This document shows, in pieces, positions 10,719-19,456 of a DNA stretch of 64,000 nucleotides. The stretch lies in the NCBI RefSeq assembly GCF_001192835.1, contig NZ_DF968182.1, forward strand, positions 2,761,113 through 2,825,112. The letters run 5' to 3'. The position numbers and the translations under genes are program-made. The stretch is from Lentimicrobium saccharophilum (GTDB taxonomy: Bacteria > Bacteroidota > Bacteroidia > Bacteroidales > Lentimicrobiaceae). Within the stretch, counting starts at the first letter, position 1. Every line of letters starts with the position of its first letter. Under the pieces are notes generated by a model, which saw nothing but the letters and a program-made list of their open reading frames with translations, made no database searches and was not told the DNA's origin.

Positions 10719-12026
10719 CTGTTCCATTAAAATCTAAAAAAGTCCTTTGATATATTTGAAATTTGGTTAGTTACAGGTGTTTTTCGATCGAAAGGCCTTG
10801 GATTTTAGTTTTGAATCAGATTAATCCGATTGCATATGTACCAAGACAAATACGTTTTCGTCAATTGGTCTCGCTTCTGAATCGAAGCAAATTCAATCGT
10901 ATTGTTATCAAATTCAATGGAGACAAATACCTGAAACTTTTCTCTTGCTGTAATCAACTACTGGCTTTTATGTTCGGGCAATTGTCAAATCGTGAAAGTC
11001 GGAGAGATTTGATTGTCGCACTTGATGCTCATCATTCCAAATCTTATCATTTGGGCTTGGGCAAGAATGTTTCAAAATCATCTCTGGCCAGAGCCAACCA
11101 AGACAGGGACTATCACATCTTTGAAGAGTATGCTTACTATCTGGTAAATGAAGCCAGGCAGAAACGGGTTTCTGACATCTTCAAGCTTGAAGGTAATGTC
11201 TATGCTTTTGATTCAACGACGATTGACTTGTGCCTTTACGTATTCTGGTGGGCGAAGTTCCGTAAGAAAAAAGGAGGAATCAAAGTGCATACATTATATA
11301 TGATGTGGAGATACAGATACCGGCATTTCTCCATATCACAGAAGCTTCTGTTCACGACTCTACCGCAATGAAAGAAATCCCTTATGAATCAGGCTCATAT
11401 TACATATTTGACCGTGCATTTAATCACTTCAAGATGTTGTATAAGATTCATTAAATAGGAGCTTTCTTTATTGTAAGAGCAAAAAAGAACCTTCAATACA
11501 AGATAATCAAATGGAAACGAAGATTGCCTTGGAAAGTACTTTCAGATTTAACAATTGAATTGATAGGATTTTATCCTAAGCAATACTATCCAAAACATCT
11601 TAGATTGGTTAGATATTGGAATGCAGAACAAAAGCGAGAGCTTGTATTTGTAACCAATGCAATGCATATTTCTGCACTTTAGGTTGCTGAGCTTTACAAG
11701 AACCGCTGGCAAGTCGAGCTTTTCTTCAAATGGCTAAAGCAACATCTGAAAATCAAGAAATTCTGGGGAACTACTGAAAATGCCGTTCGGATTCAAATCT
11801 ACGCGGCCATGTGCACTTACTGCTTGGTAGCAATCGTCCAAAAAGACATGCAACTTGGCAGAAGTACTTATGAGGTCTTGCAGATCCTGAGTATATCTTT
11901 AACAGATAAAACTCACCTTCGAGACTTATTTGATAGAACAAAATTTCAAAATGACAAAGAACGTTTTAGGCTTAATGAGCCAAATTTAATCTATTTTTGA
12001 GGATGCTCCAATTTAAATGGGACACT
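10719..12026 (+). mobile_element. Decayed IS4-family insertion sequence (first copy)
   Basis: A broken transposase gene fills most of this stretch. Imperfect inverted ends can be seen: TGTTCCATT near 10720 on the left, and the complement of TGTCCCATTTAAAT at 12011-12024 on the right. The element boundaries are therefore approximate. No convincing target-site duplication was found, which fits an old insertion. Confidence 0.55.
10763..12000 (+). pseudogene. IS4-family transposase, frameshifted
   Basis: The reading frame opens with an N-terminal domain like that of DUF4372-containing IS4 transposases (RQLVSLLNRSKFNRIV). The first catalytic Asp lies in VYAFDSTTIDL. A frameshift near 11310 moves to another frame, which continues VHDSTAMKEI, YYIFDRAFNHFKMLY. 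In-frame stops follow at about 11454 and 11681. The C-terminal YKNRWQVELFFKWLK keeps the full IS4 signature Y-x2-R-x3-E-x6-K, including the catalytic Glu. The gene ends at 12000. One frameshift plus two stops make it non-functional unless there are sequencing errors. Confidence 0.85.
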
Positions 12027-12388
12027 AAAGACTTAACATTTCTAATTACTATTGCAAAGAAAACTAATAAATTACTTATTAAGCTATCCCTTTTGCATAT
12101 TATATGAGTTTATGACATATTATATGTCAGCCAAAGCAATTCCTCCTTTGATTTGCATATTACCTGTTGTTTTTGCTGAGCTACTTTAGATTGAATCAAA
12201 TCATTTAACTCATCATCAACAAATAAACTACAATTAGACTAAACAAATCATCAATCGTCAGAAGCTCACCACTTCCTAATTAATCATTATCCCAAATCAC
12301 AGTTGTCTAGAAAAAAAGAAGAGTTAGAAAGTTATTGTAAAACTAACCAACTCTTCATATAGTTTTGAGTCGCCAAATTTAATACTAC
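12001..12388. other. AT-rich gap between two IS remnants, with a small palindrome
   Basis: No gene is visible here. A perfect palindrome with arms TGACATAT and ATATGTCA around a single T lies at 12113-12129. The rest is AT-rich and shows no clear coding frame. Confidence 0.5.
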
Positions 12389-13585
12389 ATGGATAAAGTA
12401 AACACTTTTTCGGCACCTCGGTTTTCGAACAGATGATCTCATTAATTGATGTATCAATAATTTCTATGACAGTCAATCATTACAGTTCTGACCGGTATGT
12501 AAAGAAGTTCAAAACAAAAGATCACTTGATAAGTATTCTGTTTTGTGCTTTTGCCATGCGTCGCTCATTACGGGAGGCATCTGGTGCAATGCTTTGTTTA
12601 TCTGACATGACCAAGCATTTACAGCAAGATAATATCCCCAGGCGGAGCAAATTGGCAGATGCAAATCAGCTACGTTCATCAGAAGTATTCGGGTATATTT
12701 ACAATCAATTGCTGCTCAAGCATGGTCATTTTATCTCAGACAGCCGGATTAAAGATGTTATTAAGTAGCAGATAGAGATATTTGACAGCTTAACAATCAG
12801 CCTTTTTCAGGATATATTGAAATGTGTTGGCCAAAAACAACAAAACGGCAAGAGAAAAGGAGGAATCAAAGTTCATACAATCATGAACATTGATGAAGCG
12901 GTTCCAAAGATGGTATGGTTCACACCTGCCACCACCCACGACCATGTTTTACTTTAAAAGTTAAAGCTTGATTCCAATACAATCTACGAGTTTGACAAAG
13001 GCTACAACGATTAAAAAGCATTCCGGAAGTTTTGCAACCACCAGGCTGGTTTCGTTACCCGCTTAAAGATAATGCTGTATTTGAATCTGTTGAAAAACAA
13101 CCCATTGATGAAGACATTCATTCAAGGGTAAAGCAAGATGAAATTATAACAATCACTGTTAAGGATGGCGGTGGTCAAAACAAGCTTAAGCTAAGAAATA
13201 TCAGATTCTATGACAGGATATTTAAACGAGAGCTTGAATTTCTAACCAACTTGTTTGAAATGCGGGTGGATTTGGTTGCTGCCATTTATAAACTTCGATG
13301 GCATATAGAGTTGGTTTTCTAGCAATTATAGCAGATTTTCCCATTAAAATACTTTGTTGGGGACAACGAGAATGTGATTAAGATTCAAATATTGCGCTAT
13401 ATATTGCATATCTTTTGACGTCTGTTGTGCAAATAAGTTTTAAAAGAAGCTGGGCATTCTCAAATCTGGTTGGTCTTTGCAAGATTCATCACTTTAACTA
13501 TATCCATCCGATCAGTTTTCTGGAGAATCCTGACAAAGACAGGAAAAAGACAATCAAAAATAAAGAGCAGTTTGCCTTGTTTTAA
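12389..13585 (+). pseudogene. IS4-family transposase, heavily decayed (second copy)
   Basis: A second, different IS4-type transposase can be pieced together. A start at 12389 shifts frame almost at once into FFGTSVFEQMISLID, then a normal stretch runs to a stop at 12766. After it come KGGIKVHTIMNIDEAVP, a stop near 12956, and YEFDKGYND with another stop. A frameshift near 13060 leads to KDNAVFESVEKQP. The IS4 signature appears as YKLRWHIELVF, cut by a stop at 13320. The tail (FLENPDKDRKK to EQFALF) ends at 13585. At least two frameshifts and five stops show that it is long dead. It lies head-to-tail with the first copy. Confidence 0.8.
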
Positions 13586-13704
13586 AAAGGGACTTACTTA
13601 TAAAAGTTGAAAGATTTGGAAATTATTGTAATTGATTATCTATCTATTACATAATCAAGGCTTGCTTTTTGTAATTTTACCTGACAACAGTGAATCAATA
13701 TTGT

Positions 13705-13712
13705 TATTTTTG
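13705..13712 (+). promoter_or_regulatory. Putative Bacteroidota -7 box for the XRE gene
   Basis: TATTTTTG matches the Bacteroidota -7 consensus TAnnTTTG and lies 43 bp before the start codon of the interrupted XRE regulator. A clear -33 TTG element was not pinned down. Confidence 0.35.
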
Positions 13713-13849
13713 CAATAATAGAATTATTTTTTATTTCATCATAAGAATATAGTATATGCAAATAGGTCAAAAAATACGAAAAGTACGCGAATTGCGCAAT
13801 TTTACTCAAGAATTTATGGCAAAAAGTCTGGGAATTACTCAAGGGGCTT

Positions 13850-13859
13850 ATAGCCGAAT
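13850..13859. repeat. Target-site duplication, left copy (10 bp)
   Basis: ATAGCCGAAT lies immediately left of the ISAs1 inverted repeat, and the same ten bases lie immediately right of the element at 15084-15093. ISAs1-family elements are known to make 8-10 bp duplications. Confidence 0.9.
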
Positions 13860-15083
13860 CAGGGCAAACGCATCTAATTTTTAAGGGTTTTTAAAAGGAA
13901 TTCATTATCCCAACCACAGATTTTGCGTCTGCTTTTTATGCCGACTTTTAAGTTGTTCTTTTTGAGAAGGTTAATTGCGATTCTGTTAAGAGATGAGAAA
14001 TTTTGAGCTGCATTTCTATCTCTTTTCCTGCTAAGATCTTCTCCAAATGCCACATCTAATACCCAATGCACTTTATTTTCAATTCCCCAGTGCTTTCTGG
14101 CACTTTTTCCAATTATGGGTGCTTTTGTCAAAGTACTGATGTAATAGTTGATATCCTTTTCAACTTTACCAGTTGCTTTAAAAATTCTTTCACGTTCGAT
14201 TTTCACCACTGATTTCAGTCCGGCCCATTTGTTGCTACAAAACATTAAACTAAGGTCTGTGATTATAGAACATTTGCGGTTCTCAATACGGCCATGACCA
14301 TAATCTACTTCCTCATAATAGTCATTTATTGGTAACATTCTGAAGCTATCTACTATCTCTTCCAGTAATTCAGGTTGATTATCTTTAACAGACAGAACAT
14401 AGTCAGCTTGTTTTTTGACGATTTGTCTTGCTATTGATTTTTGACAGCCCATTGCATCAATGGTTACCGTACTCCCTTTTATTAACAAGGAATCTAAAAG
14501 CAATGGTATTGCCGTGATCTCGTTTGACTTATCTTCCACCTTTATCTGCCCAAGTATAAGCTCATTTTGGTCGGCCCAGGCACTGACTATATGGGTTGCC
14601 GATTTGCAACCTTGCTTGCGCGAACCTCTCATCGTTTTTCCATCAATATGAATTGTTTCTCCTGAGGTTATGTCGACCAAAGAGGCAACCCATTTCAAAA
14701 ACCTGCTTTCAAATTCATCTGGATCTAAAGCAGCAAAAAAGCGATTGAATGTGTCATGTGAGGGTATTCCGTTAGGTAATTCAAGAATGGTTGAAAGCCA
14801 GTGCTGCTTATTCTTTCCATACAGTTCCATTTCGTCCCATGATTCAACTCCACTTAAAACAGCCGCAATGGATATAAAAAGTATATCGTTCATCAGGTGA
14901 CGTTTGGTTCTTTCAATTCTCGGGTCTTTCATGTCCGAAAAATAAGACATTAATCCATTTTCTTGCATACGTTTATATTAGTCTGATTATCAGGCAAATA
15001 TAAACATTTAATTTAGTAAAAACAAATTATTCTATTGATATTCAGTCACTTAAATGAAAAAATATTTAGATGCGTTTGCCCTG
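13860..15083 (-). mobile_element. Complete ISAs1-family insertion sequence (1224 bp)
   Basis: The element has perfect 18-bp terminal inverted repeats. The left end reads CAGGGCAAACGCATCTAA and the right end is its exact complement at 15066-15083. A 10-bp direct duplication flanks it. It carries one intact transposase gene on the minus strand. It is inserted inside a small XRE regulator gene. Confidence 0.93.
13874..14968 (-). CDS. ISAs1-family transposase
   Basis: The protein has 364 residues, the usual length for the family. The N-terminal DDE_Tnp_1-associated region reads MSYFSDMKDPRIERTKRHLM. The DDE core shows IHIDGKTMRGSR (first Asp), VTIDAMGCQKSIA (second Asp) and HWGIENKVHWVLDVAFGEDL (Glu). 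Both ends of the reading frame lie within 15-115 bp of the element ends. All catalytic residues are present, so the element may still be active. It transposes its own element by a cut-and-paste DDE mechanism. Confidence 0.93.
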   Translation of the reverse strand: MQENGLMSYFSDMKDPRIERTKRHLMNDILFISIAAVLSGVESWDEMELYGKNKQHWLSTILELPNGIPSHDTFNRFFAALDPDEFESRFLKWVASLVDITSGETIHIDGKTMRGSRKQGCKSATHIVSAWADQNELILGQIKVEDKSNEITAIPLLLDSLLIKGSTVTIDAMGCQKSIARQIVKKQADYVLSVKDNQPELLEEIVDSFRMLPINDYYEEVDYGHGRIENRKCSIITDLSLMFCSNKWAGLKSVVKIERERIFKATGKVEKDINYYISTLTKAPIIGKSARKHWGIENKVHWVLDVAFGEDLSRKRDRNAAQNFSSLNRIAINLLKKNNLKVGIKSRRKICGWDNEFLLKTLKN

Positions 15084-15093
15084 ATAGCCGAAT
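15084..15093. repeat. Target-site duplication, right copy (10 bp)
   Basis: ATAGCCGAAT directly follows the right inverted repeat of the ISAs1 element and matches 13850-13859 exactly. Confidence 0.9.
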
Positions 15094-15445
15094 AGAAACT
15101 GGTCAAACAATGATTGACTTAAATCGAATGGAAGAAATAGCGAGAATACTTAATGTTGACACTTTTACCATAATGAAATTTGACGAAAGCTTCATTTTTA
15201 GGAAAAGTAATAATAATTGAGTAAGTGAGTTCGTGAATTACAATGGCTTTCTTGCTGCAGGAGAGTATAAATAATAGTTTTCTCGAATTGCATTCTAGAA
15301 ATTTAGGTTATGGGATCCATGAATATTCCGGAGCATACCAGGCCAGTGATTCCGGACTTATGTAAGTCCTAAGCAATGAATGGTAAGAGGGCAAAGAAAG
15401 ATAGAGTATTATTCTATGTTTTTTACAGAAAGATACTCCTTAAAG

Positions 15446-15613
15446 TTAAATTTTATGGGCTGTACCTGACAATCTGTCGATAATTGTATCGAAAAGAATA
15501 GGATCATCCAGGTATTGGTGCCAGGATTTGGCAGAGGGCTGTAAAACGATAATGGTCGCACTTTTTCTTCGCCATGCTTTAAATCCGTGTTTCCAACGAC
15601 CTAGCTTTTTCAT
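15446..15613 (-). pseudogene. IstB-like ATPase remnant (IS21 family)
   Basis: A 55-residue minus-strand frame includes RRKSATIIVLQPSAKSWHQY, then LDDPILFDTIIDRLSGTAHKI. This aligns with the conserved C-terminal part of IstB, where the family has a Ser-Thr strand, K-S-W-H, D-P and an ILDRL...AH-R/K-I segment. Only the end of the protein is left. The Walker A and B regions are absent, and the frame is broken after HKI. It is a small scrap of an IS21-type element in a roughly 1.1-kb region otherwise without genes (15221-16306). Confidence 0.6.
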
Positions 15614-15703
15614 AGAATGACCAAATATCGTAATAACGCCGCAAATAGATGAACGCGAAGAAGCAAATGCGATAGCCTTTTATTGCCTTTTTCAATTGAA
15701 ATT

Positions 15704-15731
15704 TTTTCTAAGAGAGATCTCTCTTAGAAAA
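15704..15731. repeat. Perfect 28-bp palindrome
   Basis: The left arm TTTTCTAAGAGAGA is followed directly by its exact complement, with no loop. It lies in the gene-poor region between the IstB scrap and the zinc-finger gene, and a very AT-rich stretch follows. It could be a dimeric protein binding site, a cruciform-forming element, or a leftover transposon end joint. Confidence 0.8.
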
Positions 15732-16306
15732 TAATATTTAAGAGTAATTATTATTAGATATACTATTATTATAGGTGCAAATTGTGTGCAGAACAGGTCA
15801 ACAGATAGGTGTACAGAAAAAAATTATGGCGCATGCAGGTTAATTCTTACTTTACTTGTTGAACATTTACATTGAGCATCATAATCACTTTAAAAACGAA
15901 TCCCATCGGTTAGTTGTTCCCAGTAACTCTATTGTGGCCCAATCATTTGAATTTGATCAAGTGATTACAATATGAAAAATATTGCTTTAGCAGAAAGAAA
16001 CGGGTAACTTTGAGCTTTGTCTTATGTAGTTAATGATCAGTCTTTTAAGTATGTTTTCGATCTCGTCTGAATATATTGTTTCTTAAGAGACAAGTAACAA
16101 ACTAAAGTTGAGGTTGCCAGCCGGATTTTATGACAGCAAATTGAAACTATATAGTTTCGAATTAAAAAATCACTTCCAATGCAATTTGGCAGGGAACATA
16201 GCAGATTGCCAAGGTGTTTACATATTATAATCGAAGAGCAAGGTTTACAGCCTCAATCACTATCTGATAATAATCTGCTTAACCTAAAATTGCCAGTGTA
16301 GAAATC

Positions 16307-16732
16307 TTACGTTTGAGTAGATTTTTCATCACCAATTACTTTTTGGAGGAACTTCCCAAGAAGTAATCCACCCAAATAAACCAAGCGGGGGTCTATGGCA
16401 TTATTATTTGCTTTCGGAGCCTGTTTTCGGTACTTATTATTCAGCTTATTATCCGAAGCTGACTCAGTGTCTTCGTTTAGGTCAGGAGTTACTTCCTGTA
16501 TTTCCTCAACTATATTAGTGGAAGCATCATCAAGCTCTGTTTCTGTTACAACATCTTCCTGAACTGGTTCATACAATGTATCTTCAACAAAATAAGCATT
16601 AGAGATTTTTCTGGACCGACGGTCAAGGTATGCTAACTGACGGCAGGAATCGGAGCAATACCGCCTGGAGATTCGCTCAGCAGTAAATAATTGCTTGCAG
16701 TGCTCACAGTAACGAATTATTTGGTCACTCAT
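16307..16732 (-). CDS. Small zinc-finger protein with C-terminal hydrophobic segment
   Basis: The product has 141 residues. The N-terminus carries a four-Cys motif, YCEHCKQLF then RRYCSDSCRQLAY (C-x2-C...C-x3-C), followed by basic residues. This resembles short treble-clef or zinc-ribbon domains of mobile-element proteins. The middle is acidic and low in complexity (EDVVTETELDDAS). A hydrophobic stretch, LVYLGGLLLGKFLQKVIG, lies close to the C-terminus. It is the last of three minus-strand genes facing away from an XRE regulator. I do not know its function. Confidence 0.65.
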   Translation of the reverse strand: MSDQIIRYCEHCKQLFTAERISRRYCSDSCRQLAYLDRRSRKISNAYFVEDTLYEPVQEDVVTETELDDASTNIVEEIQEVTPDLNEDTESASDNKLNNKYRKQAPKANNNAIDPRLVYLGGLLLGKFLQKVIGDEKSTQT

Positions 16733-16851
16733 TTGCTTTTGTATTTTTGATGGATAAGTGTGAAAGCCCTAAAAGAATCTACTGAAACTTTAGCATAACA
16801 GGAAAAGGTATGAGCCTTGAGTTTACAGTAAACATCTCATTTCTTATTGGC

Positions 16852-17670
16852 TTATTGGAGCTGTCCATTTTGATTAATTGCATGAAATGATTTGATATCT
16901 GGCTCAGGTGGTTTCTTCTGATCTCCACAAAATAGTCTCGCCTTTTCACGATTTGCCTTCTTTTTCAATGCTAACTCTGTTTGGAATGTTTTTCGTTTAA
17001 TCCTGGATTTTTGAATTTCCATCCACAACTCTTCATGATTTAACCTAAAAGAGAAATAAAACCCACGTGTATGATCAGCCTCATATGCCAGATGCCAATA
17101 TTTCTGAAGATCAAAAATTAGCTTTAATCTATAATGACGGGACTGATATTTCATTAATATAGCTGGTATCCGTCCTTCTGCATTCCTTGCGGACGAATAC
17201 CCGGCCATCCGGGCAAACAGAGCATCAAAAGATGTCTTCTTGAAACTGTCGTTTTGCAGAATTGATTTAAGCCCAACATGAGCGCAGAACAGGGCAATTT
17301 CAAACTCTGATTTTTCATTGAATGCAATATCATGAAAGATCTTGATTTTTATTCCCCCTCTGGGAGACTTTCTCCTTATCCAATCTTCATACAAAAACTC
17401 CCCTTCTACTATGTTAGAAAGGAGACTATTTATTTTGACACCGAAAAATTTAGCAGCAAGTTCAAATCGTTCCATCATTTCTCCAAACTGGAATCTTGTT
17501 CTTGCATGGTGGTACAAACAAAACTTGATAATCTTCTGACATGCTAAATCTTTATTATCAAAAATTCCGTTTAACAAATTTATTGGTATGTTCATATACC
17601 TGTCCTCCAAATTGGTATCAAGTCCATAAGGAATCGGGTATCTGAGTGAGGGATCAATTGGCTTTCTCAT
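16852..17670 (-). CDS. Hypothetical protein of an accessory module
   Basis: The protein has 272 residues and no signal peptide. It is basic and soluble-looking (MRKPIDPSLRYPIPYGLDTN start; KSRIKRKTFQTELALKKKAN near the end). I do not recognise a family. The position, 62 bp after an excisionase-like HTH gene on the same strand, is what one sees for replication-initiation or mobilization accessory genes on Bacteroidota elements, but no catalytic motif is visible to support that. Confidence 0.6.
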   Translation of the reverse strand: MRKPIDPSLRYPIPYGLDTNLEDRYMNIPINLLNGIFDNKDLACQKIIKFCLYHHARTRFQFGEMMERFELAAKFFGVKINSLLSNIVEGEFLYEDWIRRKSPRGGIKIKIFHDIAFNEKSEFEIALFCAHVGLKSILQNDSFKKTSFDALFARMAGYSSARNAEGRIPAILMKYQSRHYRLKLIFDLQKYWHLAYEADHTRGFYFSFRLNHEELWMEIQKSRIKRKTFQTELALKKKANREKARLFCGDQKKPPEPDIKSFHAINQNGQLQ

Positions 17671-17732
17671 TACTACAGTTGTTTTAGAAAATAAAAAGGT
17701 GGCTTAGGTTCTTTTCAATGTATACGGCAATA

Positions 17733-17996
17733 TTACCTCTGGCTTGTTTTGAGGTATTCATTGATGGCTGCCTGAGTAATCCTGCGTCCATCAGCAGTAG
17801 TTTTCAATTTACCTGCCTTTACAAGGTTTTTGATTGTAGTATGGCTACGGCCAAATATCTGAGCAACTTTAGCAAAGCTATAGTTCAAGCCTGCATTTAA
17901 GAGTGCTGTTTTCTTAATTTCATGCGATTCGATTGCCTTTTCGACAATCCTTTGCAAATCGCTTTCTGACAAGGTAGTCATCAGGTAGTTTTCCAT
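17733..17996 (-). CDS. Excisionase-like helix-turn-helix protein
   Basis: The protein has 87 residues. The second half is a MerR/excisionase-type winged HTH of the HTH_17 kind: YSFAKVAQIFGRSHTTIKNL then VKAGKLKTTADGRRITQAAI. An N-terminal helix of about 30 residues precedes it. Such proteins direct excision of integrated elements or act as local regulators. It is transcribed divergently from the XRE regulator at 18197, across a 200-bp region rich in TTGCAA motifs. Confidence 0.8.
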   Translation of the reverse strand: MENYLMTTLSESDLQRIVEKAIESHEIKKTALLNAGLNYSFAKVAQIFGRSHTTIKNLVKAGKLKTTADGRRITQAAINEYLKTSQR

Positions 17997-18057
17997 TGTT
18001 CATCAGTTTTAGTTAGTTAACGAGTTGTTTGAGTGAAAAGCAAAAATTTTTTCTAAA

Positions 18058-18163
18058 TAATTGCAATAAATATTTGCAGATTTAAAATTTATCACCCACC
18101 TTTGTATTGCAATTAACAATTGCTTGTTGCAAATTTAGCATTTTTTCTATATGATTTGCAACT
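18058..18163. promoter_or_regulatory. Cluster of TTGCAA-type motifs between divergent regulator genes
   Basis: Six copies of a (A)TTGCAA-like motif occur in about 105 bp: near 18061, 18074, 18107, 18119, 18127 and 18156. Several are arranged as inverted pairs, such as ATTGCAAT at 18106-18113. The region lies between the HTH_17 gene and the XRE gene, so it probably holds both promoters and operators for one of the two regulators. Confidence 0.45.
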
Positions 18164-18196
18164 ATTTCTAAATATTTTTTTATTAACACTTTTTTT

Positions 18197-18763
18197 ATGC
18201 CTATTAAACAGCACATTGGAGCCAGAATAAAAGATTTGATCAACAGTTCAAACCTGTCGGTTAAGGAAGTTTCAGATAAGATGGGAATTTCTCCACCTAA
18301 TGTTTATCGGATTTATGAGCGGGAATCCGTTGAGACTAAATATCTTGTCAAACTAACTGAAATTTTTGGTATCCCGATTAGTTATTTTTTTGATGATGTT
18401 GACTCAAAAAAGCTGGAAAGTGAAATATCCAACCTCAAAAAAATGCTTGAACTCAAAGAGGGGGAGATAAAATCGCTGAAAGAAAAAATTGAAATGCTTG
18501 GTAAGTTGCTGGATCTAAGCGAATCACAATTGAAGAAACGGGTTGAATCAAATAACTTCCTTGCTTCCTTATTTAATATTCTTGAGGATCCGAAATATAA
18601 AAATCTCGGAAACAATATTTCAGCCAGAATGTATACCTTAGCCAAGGATTTATTAAAGGAAGGTGATGTTAACGCTTATTTACTGGTTTCAAAGATATCT
18701 AATGACCCTGAAATGGTCAAACTGATAGAACTAGCAAACAAGAAGATGCCCCGCTCACTCTGA
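18197..18763 (+). CDS. XRE-family transcriptional regulator with coiled coil
   Basis: The product has 188 residues. An N-terminal XRE/cI-type HTH lies at residues about 5-60 (IKDLINSSNLSVKEVSDKMG, then ISPPNVYRIYE). A strongly predicted coiled coil follows at about residues 75-115 (LESEISNLKKMLELKEGEIK). The C-terminal 70 residues are helical. It is probably a dimeric repressor that controls itself and the divergent gene trio at 16307-17996. Confidence 0.82.
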   Translation: MPIKQHIGARIKDLINSSNLSVKEVSDKMGISPPNVYRIYERESVETKYLVKLTEIFGIPISYFFDDVDSKKLESEISNLKKMLELKEGEIKSLKEKIEMLGKLLDLSESQLKKRVESNNFLASLFNILEDPKYKNLGNNISARMYTLAKDLLKEGDVNAYLLVSKISNDPEMVKLIELANKKMPRSL

Positions 18764-18833
18764 TTTCTGCAAAATTTCTACACTAACAATAAAAATATTA
18801 ACAAAAAGCCCGTCAACATTGAAAAAGAGAAAA

Positions 18834-18860
18834 CCTGGTTCAAGTCCAGGTGGGCCCACT
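18834..18860 (+). other. tRNA 3'-end fragment (T-arm plus acceptor strand)
   Basis: The bases CCTGG TTCAAGT CCAGG form a perfect T-arm, followed by TGGGCCC and the discriminator A. The rest of a tRNA is absent. It matches what a Bacteroidota tRNA with a GGGCCCA 5' acceptor (probably tRNA-Ile) would have at its 3' end. Such scraps are usual at attachment sites of integrated elements. Confidence 0.6.
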
Positions 18861-18873
18861 TAATTTTCTTGAA

Positions 18874-18929
18874 ATAATCAGGTGCTCCCTGGTTCATCCC
18901 GATAGCGATCGGGACCAGGTGGGCCCACT
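18874..18929 (+). other. Second, longer tRNA 3' fragment with a palindrome inserted in the T-loop
   Basis: ATAATCAGG (an anticodon-stem-like 3' strand), then TCCCTGGTTCA, then CCAGGTGGGCCCACT, repeats the fragment 14 bp upstream and extends it. The T-loop is interrupted at 18897-18914 by the palindrome-like TCCCGATAGCGATCGGGA. The first part suits the anticodon arm of tRNA-Ile(GAT), but the intact tRNA is not in this window. Confidence 0.55.
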
Positions 18930-18940
18930 CACAGCCACAA

Positions 18941-18977
18941 GGGTTTCAGAACATTTACGTTTTGAAACCCGTTTTTA
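18941..18977 (+). terminator. Hairpin with T-run, duplicated downstream
   Basis: GGGTTTCA pairs with TGAAACCC across a 14-base loop and is followed by CGTTTTT. The same hairpin and about 40 flanking bases recur at 20101. Confidence 0.65.
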
Positions 18978-19061
18978 TTTGCACAAAAGGTATACTGGAT
19001 CTCCATCCCTGACGGACCCCTGCCATATCCAATAAGTGCCTGTTGAGTTGCCGTTTAAAAC

Positions 19062-19190
19062 GTCATTGAGTTTTCAATTCAATAAATATCACTGCATTTG
19101 ACATACAAAGCCACCTGGTGCAGGGTCTGAGCAGGTCAGGTGATCCGGTTTCAGGACTTCAGAATCTGCAAAATGTCTAGATGATTAAAA
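19062..19190. repeat. Dispersed repeat, copy A
   Basis: The stretch contains CATTGAG, TTTCAATTCAATAAATATCA, TGCATTTGACATACAAAGCC and GGTCTGAGCAGGTCA. Diverged copies occur at 20224-20392, 25000-25168 and, as a short piece, 27508-27542. It fills most of the gap between the XRE gene and the gene at 19457. The remainder (19191-19456) shows nothing I can assign. Confidence 0.7.
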
Positions 19191-19456
19191 ACTAATCTAT
19201 GATTGGAGCGGGATTACAACTGGCAGTATGATGCCCGACATAGTTAAATGCCTTGAAGCAGGCAACAGTTTACTATCATATTTCTCAAAATGCTCTTAAG
19301 CCCAGGATAGAATTATTATATAATTAAAATTCAATTGTTTACATCTTGGTATCCGGCAATTTGTGCGTCCCTTTTGCAGTTAGAGATTCTTTACGACTAA
19401 CCGGATTTGAACAATCTTTTCTGATCAACGTTTACGCATTTTAAAACACCAGAAGC

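Larger units (their letters stand above)
13756..15220 (+). pseudogene. XRE-family HTH regulator split by an ISAs1 element
   Basis: The 5' part (13756-13859) encodes MQIGQKIRKVRELRNFTQEF, then a helix-turn-helix core GITQGAYSRI. The 3' part (15094-15220) continues ETGQTMIDLNRMEEIARILN and ends in SNNN. Removing the inserted element and one copy of the 10-bp duplication joins the two in frame as GAYSRIETGQ, the classic end of the HTH_3 recognition helix. The product would be 76 residues, a size typical of phage-repressor-like or antitoxin-type regulators. The insertion falls inside the DNA-binding domain, so function must be lost. The rest of the gene is unchanged, which suggests a recent event. 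Confidence 0.9.

Noticed and set aside
13636..13842. Minus-strand 68-residue frame at the XRE gene
   Set aside because: It overlaps the well-supported HTH coding sequence on the other strand.
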